64,000 nt of DNA from JAPPHA01 sp963664045 (GCA_963664045.2 CAXXGT010000011.1:1-64000); one strand, 5' to 3'; numbered from the stretch's first letter, positions 9,301-19,018 are shown. Program-made: numbers and translations. Notes: a model not told the origin generated them from the sequence alone.

Positions 9301-11508
9301 GTGCAAGAGACTGACCGTCGATCAAAGGCCCGCCCGACCCTGACCTTCTGGATCATCGTCGGGTGGGCCGGGTTTTGCCTCCTGCCCTGGTATGCCGTCG
9401 ACGACGGGTTCTTCTCGTTCGTCTGGTTGTTTGACGGATACCCGATCGATCCGGATTACGCGCCCGCGGCATTCCTGATCTCGCAAGGGCAAAAACTCTG
9501 GTTGTCGCCTCTTCTGTTGCCCCTCGTGATGGCGCTGATCGCCCTCGGACGACGGCAATCCGACGCGGCTACCGCCGTTATTCTCATACTCACCGGTGCT
9601 TTCGGATTCGCTTGGCTGATGGCCCAGGGGTTCGGCATCGGAATCAGGGGATTCAGTTTTGATTGGCTGACCGCTCTATTCGGTGATCTTGGAGACCGCC
9701 AGTTCGGCATGGGATATGGAGCCCTGCTTCTCGCAACCGCGTTCCTGTTCCTTTTTACGCAGGGCATTGCCATGCGGGGCGCGATCGGTGGAGATGTCTT
9801 CGTCGTCGGCGCCATCGGATTCGTCGTCGCCATCGTAACCATATTCGTGTTTTTTCCCATTGCCCGCATGCTGGTTTTCGCTTTCATCACCGAGGAAGGC
9901 GCCTATTCACCAACCGTATTTGCCTCGAAGTTCCTTGATGACCGAATCTGGGGACTTGGTTGCCTGTTCGGCACCCGCTGCGGGGCCGCGTGGAATTCGA
10001 TCTTTCTTGCCGTCCTTGTTGGGACACTGACCACCGTGCTGGGCCTCGCCTTCGCCTTGGTCGTCACGCGGTCCGGTTTTCGTGCGCGACGGCTGCTTCG
10101 TGCACTTACGGTTCTCCCGATCATCACCCCACCCTTCGTCATCGGCCTCGCGCTGATCCTGCTGTTCGGGCTCTCCGGAACGGTAACCGAGTTTTTTGCG
10201 GAAGTACTCGGCATGCAACCGACACGCTGGCTATACGGCCTTCCCGGGATCCTGATCGCGCAGACGCTTGCATATACGCCGATCGCGTTCCTCGTGCTGA
10301 TCGGAGTCGTCGAGGGCGTGTCCCCATCCATGGAGGAAGCCGCCCAGACCTTGCGCGCCGACCGCTGGCAGACCTTTTGGACCGTTTCATTACCCTTGAT
10401 GCGGCCCGGACTGGCCAACGCCTTTCTGCTCGGGTTTATCGAAAGCATGGCTGACTTCGGCAACCCTCTGGTTCTCGGCGGGAATTTCGACGTTCTGTCA
10501 ACCGAGATCTTTTTTGCCATTGTCGGCGCCCAGTACGACCAGGGGCGCGCGGCCGTTCTCGCGATGGTGCTGCTGTTTTTCACCTTGACCGCATTCTACG
10601 TGCAGCGCGCGTGGCTCGGGCGAAAACAGTACACGACGGTTACCGGCAAAGGGGATGCGGGCGTTCATCCGCTGATGCCGAAACGGTTGGCGATTCCAAC
10701 CCTGGTCGTCGCCGTTGCCTGGGCGACATTTACCGTCATTGTCTATGGCATGATCGTGTACGGCAGCTTCGTCGAACTCTGGGGGGTGCGGAACACATTT
10801 ACGCTCAAGCATTACGTAACCGCCTTTTCCATCGGCGTGAACGAACACGGAATCCACTGGTCGGGCGCGGCCTGGGACAGTTTCTGGACGACGATCTACA
10901 TCGCGGCCATTGCGGCTCCCCTGACCGCGGTCGTCGGGCTGACGACCGCCTACCTGCTTACCCGGCAGGACTTCGCCGGGAAAAACACGTTCGAATTCGG
11001 AACCATGTTGAGTTTTGCCATACCCGGAACAGTTATCGGAGTGAGTTACATTCTGGCGTTCAATGTCCCGCCGATCGAGATTACCGGGACGGGCATTATT
11101 CTGGTGATCAGTTTCATCTTCCGTAACATGCCTGTCGGAATCAGGGCCGGAATTGCCAGCATGACCCAGATTGACCGCTCGCTCGACGAATCTTCGCTGA
11201 CGCTGGGGGCAAACAGCTGGCAGACATTCCGCAGGGTGATTCTACCGCTGTTGCGGCCAGCTATCCTTGCGGCGCTGGTCTTCAGTTTCGTGCGCGCCAT
11301 GACCGCGATTTCCGCGGTGATCTTCCTCGTTTCCGCCAAATATGACATGGCGACGAGCTACATCATCGGCAGAGTTGAAAACAACGACTATGGATTGGCA
11401 ATCGCTTACGCAACGACTCTCATATTCGTCATGCTGACCGCCGTCGGAGTGTTCCAACTCCTTGTCGGTACAACCCAGATCGGTCGGCGAACACAATTCG
11501 CACGCTAA
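9301..11508 (+). CDS. ABC importer permease with two fused membrane domains (FbpB type)
   Basis: The 735-residue protein contains two copies of the importer membrane domain in one chain, as in FbpB/AfuB. Each half has an EAA-type loop for contacting the ATPase (MEEAAQTLRADRWQTFWTV in the first half, LDESSLTLGANSWQTFRRV in the second). An extra hydrophobic N-terminal region of about 200 residues precedes the first domain. The start is a GTG at 9301, four bases after the stop of the binding-protein gene, indicating one transcript. It forms the inner-membrane channel of the importer. The same upstream binding protein and downstream ATPase complete the system. Confidence 0.9.
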   Translation: MQETDRRSKARPTLTFWIIVGWAGFCLLPWYAVDDGFFSFVWLFDGYPIDPDYAPAAFLISQGQKLWLSPLLLPLVMALIALGRRQSDAATAVILILTGAFGFAWLMAQGFGIGIRGFSFDWLTALFGDLGDRQFGMGYGALLLATAFLFLFTQGIAMRGAIGGDVFVVGAIGFVVAIVTIFVFFPIARMLVFAFITEEGAYSPTVFASKFLDDRIWGLGCLFGTRCGAAWNSIFLAVLVGTLTTVLGLAFALVVTRSGFRARRLLRALTVLPIITPPFVIGLALILLFGLSGTVTEFFAEVLGMQPTRWLYGLPGILIAQTLAYTPIAFLVLIGVVEGVSPSMEEAAQTLRADRWQTFWTVSLPLMRPGLANAFLLGFIESMADFGNPLVLGGNFDVLSTEIFFAIVGAQYDQGRAAVLAMVLLFFTLTAFYVQRAWLGRKQYTTVTGKGDAGVHPLMPKRLAIPTLVVAVAWATFTVIVYGMIVYGSFVELWGVRNTFTLKHYVTAFSIGVNEHGIHWSGAAWDSFWTTIYIAAIAAPLTAVVGLTTAYLLTRQDFAGKNTFEFGTMLSFAIPGTVIGVSYILAFNVPPIEITGTGIILVISFIFRNMPVGIRAGIASMTQIDRSLDESSLTLGANSWQTFRRVILPLLRPAILAALVFSFVRAMTAISAVIFLVSAKYDMATSYIIGRVENNDYGLAIAYATTLIFVMLTAVGVFQLLVGTTQIGRRTQFAR

Positions 11509-11518
11509 AGGAGGCCAA

Positions 11519-12592
11519 GTGGCAAGAACCAGAATCACGGGAAAGGCCGCACCGGTCCGGTTCAGCAACGTCTCGAAGGTGTACGGTGGCGACGTCATCG
11601 CGGTCGACAATATCGACCTCGAGGTCGAGGCCGGGAAACTCGTTACGCTTCTGGGTCCGTCGGGGTGTGGCAAGACAACCACTCTTCGACTGATCGCCGG
11701 GCTGGAACTTGCCAGTTCGGGTCGAATCGAGATTGGCGACCAGAATGTCACACGTTTGCCTCCGACCGAGCGTGACGTCAGCATGGTCTTTCAATCATAT
11801 GCGCTCTTCCCGCACATGACCGTGTTGCAAAACGTCAGCTATGGTTTGAAATTTTCCGGATTTCCGAAGTCAGAAGCGCACGACCGGGCTGTTGCCGGTC
11901 TCGAGTTGGTCGGGCTCAAGGGATTTGACGACCGCCTGCCGAGCGAACTGTCAGGAGGACAGCAGCAGAGGGTGGCTGTCGCACGGGCGCTGGTTCTCGA
12001 ACCACAGGTTCTCCTGTTCGATGAACCGCTGTCCAACCTGGACGCAAAGCTCCGCCGACAGGTAAGAGAGGACATCCGCGGCATTCAGCAGGACCTGCAA
12101 TTGACGGTGGTATATGTCACCCATGACCAGGAAGAAGCGCTCGCGGTCTCGGATGAAATCGTCGTGATGCGAGACGCGGCGATTGCGCAAACGGGATCAC
12201 CGAGACAACTCTTCAACGAACCGGTCAGTCAATTCGTCGCGGACTTTATCGGTGAAGCCAACATCGTTCCGTGCGAAATCCTTACTGTCCACGGCGAAAC
12301 TGCCGAAGTCTCGGTCGCGGGATATCAATTTTCGCTGGCATCGCGCGGACTCGCGCCCGGCCCCGCCATCATGGCCGTGCGTCCGTCCCATCTCCTGATC
12401 GATGCACCGAACGGATTCCAAGCACGAGTTACCAAATCGACCTATGTCGGCGTCCGAATGGAGTACACGATTCAGGCGGATTTCGGAGAGCTCTTCGCGA
12501 TTCAGGACGAGGTTCAGTCGCCGCTCGACGTTGGAGATGTTGTCCATTTGGGGTTCGCACCATCGGGGCCGGTCCTGATTCCGGAGGATTGA
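11519..12592 (+). CDS. ABC importer ATP-binding protein (FbpC/PotA type)
   Basis: This 357-residue ATPase has Walker A GPSGCGKT at residues 46-53, the Q-loop, the signature LSGGQQQR, Walker B LLFDEPLSNLD and the switch His in VTHDQEE. A C-terminal TOBE-like region follows, typical of CUT1/ferric importers. The GTG at 11519 is chosen because AAAGGAGG sits at 11507-11514 with ideal spacing; that Shine-Dalgarno overlaps the permease stop. It powers transport by the two preceding genes, and all three lie within 40 bases of each other. Confidence 0.93.
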   Translation: MARTRITGKAAPVRFSNVSKVYGGDVIAVDNIDLEVEAGKLVTLLGPSGCGKTTTLRLIAGLELASSGRIEIGDQNVTRLPPTERDVSMVFQSYALFPHMTVLQNVSYGLKFSGFPKSEAHDRAVAGLELVGLKGFDDRLPSELSGGQQQRVAVARALVLEPQVLLFDEPLSNLDAKLRRQVREDIRGIQQDLQLTVVYVTHDQEEALAVSDEIVVMRDAAIAQTGSPRQLFNEPVSQFVADFIGEANIVPCEILTVHGETAEVSVAGYQFSLASRGLAPGPAIMAVRPSHLLIDAPNGFQARVTKSTYVGVRMEYTIQADFGELFAIQDEVQSPLDVGDVVHLGFAPSGPVLIPED

Positions 12593-12680
12593 ACAGGACC
12601 AGCGCAGGACGTTTCCCCGGCAATTCCGGTTGCGAACGCAAAGATCCTGCCCAGGCGCCTCAAGGGAGGAACTCCAACCA

Positions 12681-13400
12681 GTGTCACGGTCGGCCTTGCC
12701 AAGCGCATTGATCTTCGACGTTTTCGGTACGCTCGTCGACTATCGGACCTCGGTAGCCCGGGAAGTCGGGCGTGCTTTCGAATGCTGTGGGCAGGACGTT
12801 GATTCACTGGCCTTTGCCGATGCATGGCGCGCCGCGTATGATCCGTCGATGGAGCCAATTCGGAGCGGCCGTCGCCCGTATGTTCCTCTGGATGAACTCC
12901 ATTACGAGAATTTGTGTTCGGTCTTGCGGCAGTTCGAATTGACCGGAATTCTGAACCATGACCGGACAATCGAGCTGTCACGCGCTTGGGAACGGCTGGA
13001 CCCCTGGCCGGACGCAGTCGCCGGCCTGGATCGATTGAGATCCGGGACATTGATCGCGCCCTGTTCCAACGGGTCGGTCGGGCTCATGGTTCGCCTTGCC
13101 CGCCACGCAGGATTTTCCTGGGATTGTATTCTCGGTGCCGACGTTGCGAATTCGTACAAGCCGGATCCGAGTGTCTACCTCGCATCGTGTGAAGCGCTCC
13201 GTCTTCCTCCGGGACATGTCATGATGGTGGCCGCACACAACCAGGACCTTGAAGCCGCCGCCGCTGTCGGTCTCCAGACCGGCTTTTTTTCGCGCCCGGC
13301 CGAGTTCGGTCCAAGGCAGACAACGGACCTTTTCCCCACAGGGGACTGGACGGTTACGGCCGCCAATGCGGTCGACCTCGCGGGCCGATTCGGATTGTGA
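12681..13400 (+). CDS. Haloacid dehalogenase-like HAD hydrolase (type II)
   Basis: The 239-residue protein starts with the HAD nucleophile motif IFDVFGTLVDYR and has the second motif in PCSNGSVGL. The lysine motif is in NSYKPDPSVYL, and MMVAAHNQDLEAA is the acidic/loop motif as seen in L-2-haloacid dehalogenases, where HNxD-type sequences replace DxxxD. A GTG at 12681 follows GGGAGGA by ten bases and is preferred to an upstream ATG without such a site. Type II dehalogenases hydrolyse short 2-haloacids, but many relatives act on other substrates. It lies downstream of the ABC importer in the same direction, with an 88-base gap, so co-transcription is possible. Confidence 0.85.
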   Translation: MSRSALPSALIFDVFGTLVDYRTSVAREVGRAFECCGQDVDSLAFADAWRAAYDPSMEPIRSGRRPYVPLDELHYENLCSVLRQFELTGILNHDRTIELSRAWERLDPWPDAVAGLDRLRSGTLIAPCSNGSVGLMVRLARHAGFSWDCILGADVANSYKPDPSVYLASCEALRLPPGHVMMVAAHNQDLEAAAAVGLQTGFFSRPAEFGPRQTTDLFPTGDWTVTAANAVDLAGRFGL

Positions 13401-13578
13401 GATCGAGCCCGGCCGGTCAGTCGGATTCCTTTGCAGTGGGGGGCAAAAGACATACCTCGTCTTCCCGCGGGGGTGGCCAAGTGATCGCGGGAATACCGTC
13501 TCCCTCATTGCCAATGAAGCCGATTTTCGGATATGGTCAATCAAGATCAACTCTGGAGAGGACCACGCCAAAATCCAA

Positions 13579-13797
13579 ATGACGAATGTGCTGAATATGC
13601 CCCGTGAGGAAATCCTCAGGATCGAACTGGAAACAAAAAAACGCGAACATCGCGACCTCGACGAAGCCATTGCCGCCCTTCACGAGAACACGCGTCCCGA
13701 CATGTTGACGCTTCAGAGACTGAAACGAAAAAAGCTGGCACTGAAGGACAAGATTCGCCGGCTGGAAAACGAAATTACGCCTGACATTATCGCCTGA
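13579..13797 (+). CDS. YdcH-family (DUF465) small helical protein
   Basis: This 72-residue protein is highly charged and predicted to be a helical hairpin or coiled coil (EILRIELETKKREHRDLDEA, then LQRLKRKKLALKDKIRRLEN). The pattern matches the short DUF465/YdcH family, whose cellular role is not well established. It ends 39 bases before purE. Such a gene next to purE is a common arrangement in alphaproteobacteria, so it is likely to share the pur transcript. The ATG at 13579 is the most plausible start; the frame is open further upstream, but that sequence does not resemble the family. Confidence 0.8.
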   Translation: MTNVLNMPREEILRIELETKKREHRDLDEAIAALHENTRPDMLTLQRLKRKKLALKDKIRRLENEITPDIIA

Positions 13798-13835
13798 TGG
13801 CAGGAACTGCCCGGTCTGCAGCAAGCGGAACAGAA

Positions 13836-14324
13836 ATGTCGAATATTCAAGTCGGTATCGTCATGGGAAGTCAGTCGGACTGGCCGACCATGCAAGAAGC
13901 GGCTCATGTCCTTGACAGCCTGGATGTCGGCTACGAGGCACGAATCGTCTCGGCGCACCGGACTCCCGATCGACTTTGGGAATATGGACGAACGGCCGCT
14001 GAACGAGGGCTGAAATCCATCATTGCGGGTGCCGGGGGAGCCGCACATCTTCCCGGAATGCTTGCATCAAAGACCCGAATCCCCGTCATCGGCGTCCCTA
14101 TCCAGACATCAGCGCTCGGCGGAATGGATTCCCTCTATTCGATCGTCCAGATGCCCCGTGGATTCCCGGTTGCGACAATGGCAATCGGAGCAGCCGGCGC
14201 CACGAATGCAGCACTCATGGCCGCGGCGGTGCTCGCCTTGAGCGACGATGGGGTCGCCGCCCGTCTCGAAGCCTGGCGGACGGCACTTTCTGAATCGGTC
14301 GGAGAAAAACCCGTTGACGGCTGA
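13836..14324 (+). CDS. purE: N5-carboxyaminoimidazole ribonucleotide mutase
   Basis: The 162-residue product has the class I PurE signatures: the nucleotide-phosphate loop GIVMGSQSDWPTM, RIVSAHRTPDR with its catalytic-region His, the GAGGAAHLPGM loop and the conserved LGGMDSLYSIVQMP segment. It interconverts N5-CAIR and CAIR in purine biosynthesis, acting on the product of PurK. Its stop overlaps the start of purK, so the two enzymes are translationally coupled. The ATG at 13836 gives the normal family N-terminus. Confidence 0.96.
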   Translation: MSNIQVGIVMGSQSDWPTMQEAAHVLDSLDVGYEARIVSAHRTPDRLWEYGRTAAERGLKSIIAGAGGAAHLPGMLASKTRIPVIGVPIQTSALGGMDSLYSIVQMPRGFPVATMAIGAAGATNAALMAAAVLALSDDGVAARLEAWRTALSESVGEKPVDG

Positions 14325-15396
14325 CCCGCTTCCGACCGGCTCGACGATCGGAATTCTCGGAGGCGGCCAACTCGGTCGAATGCTTTGTGCAGCAGCGTCG
14401 AGACTCGGCATGCAGACGCATGTCCTTGCCGACGGACCCGAACCGCCTGCCGGGCAATTGGCAAACCGGGTCTCGATTTCCGGCTACGACGACCTCGAAG
14501 TGCTGCGCCGGTTCGCAACGAGTGTCGACGTCGCAACCTATGAATTCGAAAACATACCCTCGACGACGATCGATGCAGTTGCCGGGTTCTGCCCGGTCCG
14601 ACCGGGACGGTCGGCGCTCGTGACTGCTCAGGACCGGTTGGTCGAAAAATCGTTTCTTCGGGACATTGGCATCGATGTTGCACCGTTTGTCGGCATCGAA
14701 AACCGGAGTGAACTTCTTGATGCCGCCAAGGCCATCGGTTTTCCGGCCATCCTGAAGTCCCGCCGGTTCGGATATGACGGCAAGGGGCAGGCTCGGCTTC
14801 GAACCGTGCATGACATTGACCGTGCAATGAACGCCGTCAGCAACAAGCCCGCACTACTGGAACAACATGTCGCGTTCGACCTGGAGATTTCAGTCATCGG
14901 AGCCCGGGCGATTGGGGGAACCAAGGTCTGTTTTGGCCCCGGGGAAAACATCCACGAAAACGGAATTCTTCGAACGACCCGCGTTCCTGCGGGGATTTCA
15001 ATCAAGCTCGAAAATCGCGCAGTCTCGATTTCCGAGACGATCATGGACAAGCTCGACTATGTCGGAGTCATCGGGGTCGAGTTCTTTGTCTCGGGTGAGA
15101 ACCTGCTCGTCAACGAATTTGCGCCCCGTGTCCATAATTCCGGCCACTGGACACAAAACGGATGCGTTGTCGATCAGTTTGAGCAACACATCCGGGCCAT
15201 TTGTAACTGGCCGCTCGGCAACGCAAGGCGACACGCCGATGTCACAATGGTCAACATTATCGGTGAGGAAGTCTCTTCGGTGCAGGAACTTGCTCGAAAG
15301 GGCAATCATGCAATCCATCTGTACGGCAAGGCCGAAGCCAGGCCAGGCCGAAAGATGGGTCATGTCAACAGGATTTCGCCAACCTCGGGCAACTGA
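14314..15396 (+). CDS. purK: 5-(carboxyamino)imidazole ribonucleotide synthase
   Basis: The 360-residue ATP-grasp enzyme starts with the GILGGGQLGRML motif. It also shows the ATP-binding RRFGYDGKGQ segment and the C-terminal metal and substrate motif NEFAPRVHNSGHWT. It makes N5-CAIR from AIR, bicarbonate and ATP. No ATG or GTG fits the N-terminus. A TTG at 14314 has GGAGA nine bases upstream and overlaps the end of purE by 11 bases. This unusual start fits translational coupling between the two steps. Confidence 0.94.
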   Translation: MTADPLPTGSTIGILGGGQLGRMLCAAASRLGMQTHVLADGPEPPAGQLANRVSISGYDDLEVLRRFATSVDVATYEFENIPSTTIDAVAGFCPVRPGRSALVTAQDRLVEKSFLRDIGIDVAPFVGIENRSELLDAAKAIGFPAILKSRRFGYDGKGQARLRTVHDIDRAMNAVSNKPALLEQHVAFDLEISVIGARAIGGTKVCFGPGENIHENGILRTTRVPAGISIKLENRAVSISETIMDKLDYVGVIGVEFFVSGENLLVNEFAPRVHNSGHWTQNGCVVDQFEQHIRAICNWPLGNARRHADVTMVNIIGEEVSSVQELARKGNHAIHLYGKAEARPGRKMGHVNRISPTSGN

Positions 15397-15867
15397 CGGT
15401 TTGTGACGGCGTCCATCCACGATCAGTCACCGATGTACCGGACTTGATTTCCTTGCGTTTCGCGGCCCGGGAAAAACCTTCGCTGATGGCGATCTTCACC
15501 GTGCCGCCAGTCATGGACAAGATAACCGGGTATTGCTCAACAGCACACTGTACCCGGACCGGTTCCGGAGCGACAAGGTAGCCAGTCCGGACCATGTCAC
15601 ATTCCATCGTTGAACAACTGGTCCGCGATAACCCACTGAACCATCTGCCGAGCATTTTTCTACCCAGCGCGACGTCGGAAGGCGCACCGGCGCGGCGTGT
15701 ACACTGGCAGTTGAAAATCTGACAGCTTGCGTCGAAATGCATGGCAAACTTTCACACAATGACCTGAACGGTGCGCGGATGAATCTTCACAACGCGAATG
15801 CAAATGCGACTTTTGCCTCGTGCCCGACGATTTGGTTCAGCCATACGTTTGAGATGGCAGACTTGTG
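15397..15867. other. Intergenic region between purK and the vapB-like gene
   Basis: About 470 bases without a recognisable coding frame. Short frames on either strand have no domain similarity. The region presumably carries the promoter and autoregulatory operator of the following antitoxin gene, but I could not identify a specific inverted repeat. Confidence 0.45.
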
Positions 15868-16104
15868 ATGAAAACCGCCGTCAATCTGAGCGATCGGTTA
15901 CTGCTCCAAGCCAAGGGAAGGGCGGCTCGAGACGAAATCACGCTGACGAGATTCGTCGAAGACGCGTTGCGGGCGCGGCTTGCAGTGGCGCACAACCTCA
16001 AGGCACCATTCCGTTTGAAATTGAAGACCGTCAAGGGAGATCGGCCTCCCAATGTCGACATCTGCGATCGGGACGTGCTCTATGACGCAATCGACCGACG
16101 GTGA
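15868..16104 (+). CDS. VapB-type antitoxin (DUF2191-like)
   Basis: The 78-residue product begins with a ribbon-helix-helix-like segment (MKTAVNLSDRLLLQAKGRAA, then EITLTRFVEDALRARLA). It has a basic and proline-containing tail expected to bind a PIN toxin. Antitoxins of this kind neutralise VapC ribonucleases and repress their own operon. The TGA stop at 16102-16104 overlaps a GTG at 16101-16103 that begins the toxin frame, a typical vapBC coupling. The toxin gene is broken, so this is an orphaned, apparently intact antitoxin. The start could also be the GTG three bases upstream. Confidence 0.8.
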   Translation: MKTAVNLSDRLLLQAKGRAARDEITLTRFVEDALRARLAVAHNLKAPFRLKLKTVKGDRPPNVDICDRDVLYDAIDRR

Positions 16105-16520
16105 TTTGCGGTTGACACAAGCATTCTGATTTTCGCTCATCGTGCCGAGAGCGAATTGCACGAGGCGGCAGCATCACGGCTCGTCGCTCTGTGCGAAGGA
16201 GTGGAATGATGTGCGCTCCCGGTTTTCTGCGTTACGGAGTTCATGCGGGTGGCGCCACACAAGCGGGTTTCAACCCGCCGTCGAGTGCGGCGCAGGCCGC
16301 GGAGTTCATCGAAGGCTTCACAGCCGCTCCAAGTTGGGAGTTCGTCCAAACGGGGGCGGAGTCTCTGCAACGGCTGCTTGCGACTGCCCGAGAGACAGAT
16401 TCGCGCGGCAACCTGATGTCCGATGCCCGAATTGCTGCAGCGTGCTGGGAACACGGGATTCTCACGAACGTCAGCGATTTCGCGCGGTTCGTGGCGTTGC
16501 ATGTGCAACGCCAAAGATAA
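16101..16520 (+). pseudogene. VapC-type PIN-domain toxin, inactivated
   Basis: Read across three lesions the region gives a PIN-domain protein: VDTSILIFAHRAESELHEAA with the first Asp, PVFCVTEFMRVA with the central Glu, then SDARIAAACWEHGILTNVSD and FARF with later acidic residues. The lesions are an extra T near 16105-16107 that throws the GTG start out of frame, an in-frame TGA at 16207-16209 where a Trp codon is plausible, and a lost T near 16268. The catalytic acidic positions remain recognisable, so decay appears fairly recent. A 109-residue C-terminal frame stays open from 16191 but lacks the N-terminal half of the active site. Confidence 0.85.
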
Positions 16521-17297
16521 CGGTGCACGTGAAAGCACCGGACTTCCAATTGAATTGCAGGCCGAATTTCGGATCGTTTCGTCGCAGTACCGGAACCATT
16601 TTCCTGGATTGCTCCAAATTCTCGGGAGTATGGGCGAGCCTGCGCGGTGGACGACACCTTCCGGAATTCCGAGGTCCGGTGTCGTGCCGTTTTGTCGGCG
16701 CGTATTTCCGTTTTAATTGCGGACCTGCATCAGGTCATTCCAGTCACAGGCACCCAAGGGGTCCAAGCCTCCGCGCGCAGGTCGTCACGGATGAGTACTT
16801 CCGTGGCCAGACACTGGCGTCGTCGGCATCTCTTCCGCAAATGACCTGTTCCAGCCAAAGCATTTTCAGCCAGGACAGAACCGCGGAGTAATATGCCGGA
16901 CAACTTCATCGGGGCGTTGCCAATGAGGACCAGGTAAATGGGCACCGACTACGAATGCTGCCAATGGCTTCACGTCGAGAACATTCACGGACGCAAGCGA
17001 ACAACGAAAGGGGCAGGAGTTTTCCTAAAGGCACCAATTGAGAACCGCGCAGAATTTCCGCAATCGCCATGATCCGAAAGATCCGACAACCTTCACGACC
17101 TAATGGAACACCCAACACCGATTGCGATACCCGTTCGACCAATCAAGGCTTAAGCCAGCTTCGTGTCTCTTTTTCAGTAAAACCGCATTCGGATCGATGA
17201 CTGGTTCCACACTTTCGTGAATGGAACGAATTCTATTCATTTATTGCAGCGTATTTCGGGATCAACATAGAAGAAAATGGTCCGGTTTAGTTCCGGG
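16521..17297. other. Intergenic stretch without a supported gene
   Basis: Almost 780 bases between the vapC pseudogene and the end of the groESL operon. Open frames on both strands are short, lack recognisable domains and have no good ribosome binding sites. The stretch may contain fully eroded coding sequence, but nothing can be named. Confidence 0.5.
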
Positions 17298-17331
17298 AAT
17301 CGTCGGGAAATCTATTGATCTCCCGACGATT
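17298..17331 (-). terminator. Hairpin downstream of groEL
   Basis: AATCGTCGGGA (17298-17308) and TCCCGACGATT (17321-17331) form a perfect 11-bp inverted repeat. The pairing continues inward for four more positions with one wobble, leaving a TATT loop. It lies 14 bases beyond the groEL stop on the transcribed strand. There is no strong U-tract after it, so it may be a 3'-end stabilising hairpin or a weak terminator. Confidence 0.65.
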
Positions 17332-17345
17332 TCAGCATCAGGCGC

Positions 17346-18983
17346 TTACATCATGCCGCCCATGCCGCCCATGTCCGGCATCGCCGGCGCATTGTTTTTC
17401 GGCTCAGGACGATCTGCAACCATCGCCTCGGTCGTGACCAGGAGCCCGGCAATGGAAGACGCATCTTCCAGAGCTGCCCGGACGACCTTTGCAGGATCAA
17501 TGATCCCATCGGCAATCATGTCGCAATACTCTTCGGTCTGCGCATTGAAACCGAAGTTCCTGTCGTCGCTCTCGCGAACCTTGCCAGCAACAACCGCGCC
17601 GTCGACGCCGGCGTTCTCGGCAATCTGGCGAAGCGGAGATTCGAGCGCCCGCCGCACGATCGCGATTCCGGCGTCCTGGTCGGCGTTCTCTCCGCTCAAG
17701 CCGTCGAGCGCCTTCGCCCCCAGCATCAGCGAAACACCGCCGCCGACAACGACACCTTCCTGAACCGCGGCACGGGTCGAGTTCAGCGCGTCGTCCACAC
17801 GGTCCTTGCGCTCCTTGACCTCGACCTCGGTAGCACCGCCAACGCGAATCACCGCAACCCCGCCGGCAAGTTTCGCCAACCGTTCCTGCAGCTTTTCACG
17901 ATCGTAGTCGGACGTGGTTTCTTCGATCTGGCTGCGAATCTGGGCCACGCGGGCTTCGATTTCCGCCTTCTCACCGGCACCATCGACGATGGTCGTATCG
18001 TCCTTGTTGATCGAGACCTTGCGGGCACTCCCGAGCATATCCATGCCGACGTTTTCCAGCTTCATTCCGAGGTCCTCGGAAATCACCTGTCCACCCGTCA
18101 GGATGGCGATGTCCTGCAGCATTGCCTTGCGGCGGTCACCGAAACCGGGCGCCTTGACCGCCGCGATCTTGAGACCACCGCGGAGCTTGTTGACAACCAG
18201 CGTGGCGAGGGCTTCACCTTCGACGTCCTCGGCAATGACCAGAAGCGGCTTCCCCGCCTGGATGACGCTTTCAAGAAGCGGAACCATGGCCTGCAGGGAA
18301 GACAGTTTCTTCTCGTGCAGGAGAACGAGGCAATCGTCGAGCTCGGCAGTCATCTTGTCGGCATTGGTGACAAAATACGGAGAAAGGTAACCGCGATCGA
18401 ATTGCATGCCTTCGACCACATCCGTTTCCGTTTCGAGGCCCTTGTTTTCCTCGACCGTGATCACGCCTTCGTTGCCGACTTTCTGCATCGCATCCGCGAT
18501 CTGTTCGCCGATCTCGGATTCGCCGTTGGCGGAAATCGTTCCCACCTGGGCAACCTCGGCCGAATCCTTGACCTCACGCGACATCGCCTTGATTTCGGAC
18601 ACGACCTTGCCAGTCGCAAGATCGATTCCGCGTTTGAGATCCATTGGATTCATTCCGGCGGCGACCGACTTGAGCCCCTCACGAACGATTGCATGAGCAA
18701 GAATCGTCGCCGTGGTTGTGCCGTCACCCGCCGTATCGTTGGTCCGTGACGCAACTTCGCGCACCATTTGTGCGCCCATGTTCTCGAACTTGCCTTCGAG
18801 TTCGATTTCCTTTGCGACGGTCACACCGTCCTTTGTAATGCGCGGTGCACCGAAGGACTTGTCCAGAATGACATTGCGTCCTTTCGGGCCGAGCGTCACA
18901 CGGAGTGCGTCGGCCAGAACCGACACGCCCTCAAGCATCTTGTTGCGGGCATCCGTGCTGAATTTTACGTCTTTGGCTGCCAT
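17346..18983 (-). CDS. groEL: Chaperonin GroEL (60 kDa)
   Basis: The 545-residue length and sequence are canonical. It starts AAKDVKFSTDARNKMLEGV and has the ATP-binding GDGTTTATILAHAI segment, the conserved GDRRKAMLQDIAILTGG apical region, VVGGGVSLM near the C-terminal equatorial domain and the flexible Gly-Met tail MGGMGGMM. It forms the double-ring folding chamber in the cytoplasm with GroES as lid. It follows groES by 35 bases on the same strand and is controlled by the promoter and CIRCE element upstream of groES. Confidence 0.98.
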   Translation of the reverse strand: MAAKDVKFSTDARNKMLEGVSVLADALRVTLGPKGRNVILDKSFGAPRITKDGVTVAKEIELEGKFENMGAQMVREVASRTNDTAGDGTTTATILAHAIVREGLKSVAAGMNPMDLKRGIDLATGKVVSEIKAMSREVKDSAEVAQVGTISANGESEIGEQIADAMQKVGNEGVITVEENKGLETETDVVEGMQFDRGYLSPYFVTNADKMTAELDDCLVLLHEKKLSSLQAMVPLLESVIQAGKPLLVIAEDVEGEALATLVVNKLRGGLKIAAVKAPGFGDRRKAMLQDIAILTGGQVISEDLGMKLENVGMDMLGSARKVSINKDDTTIVDGAGEKAEIEARVAQIRSQIEETTSDYDREKLQERLAKLAGGVAVIRVGGATEVEVKERKDRVDDALNSTRAAVQEGVVVGGGVSLMLGAKALDGLSGENADQDAGIAIVRRALESPLRQIAENAGVDGAVVAGKVRESDDRNFGFNAQTEEYCDMIADGIIDPAKVVRAALEDASSIAGLLVTTEAMVADRPEPKNNAPAMPDMGGMGGMM

Positions 18984-19018
18984 TTTTCAGTTTCTCCTCA
19001 GTGTAATGGCCTTGTCCC

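Noticed and set aside
8269..12592. Definite assignment of the ABC importer to iron
   Set aside because: The layout is FbpABC-like, but the adjacent tyrosine pair typical of iron-binding FbpA was not seen and no iron-regulator operator is evident, so the ligand is left open.
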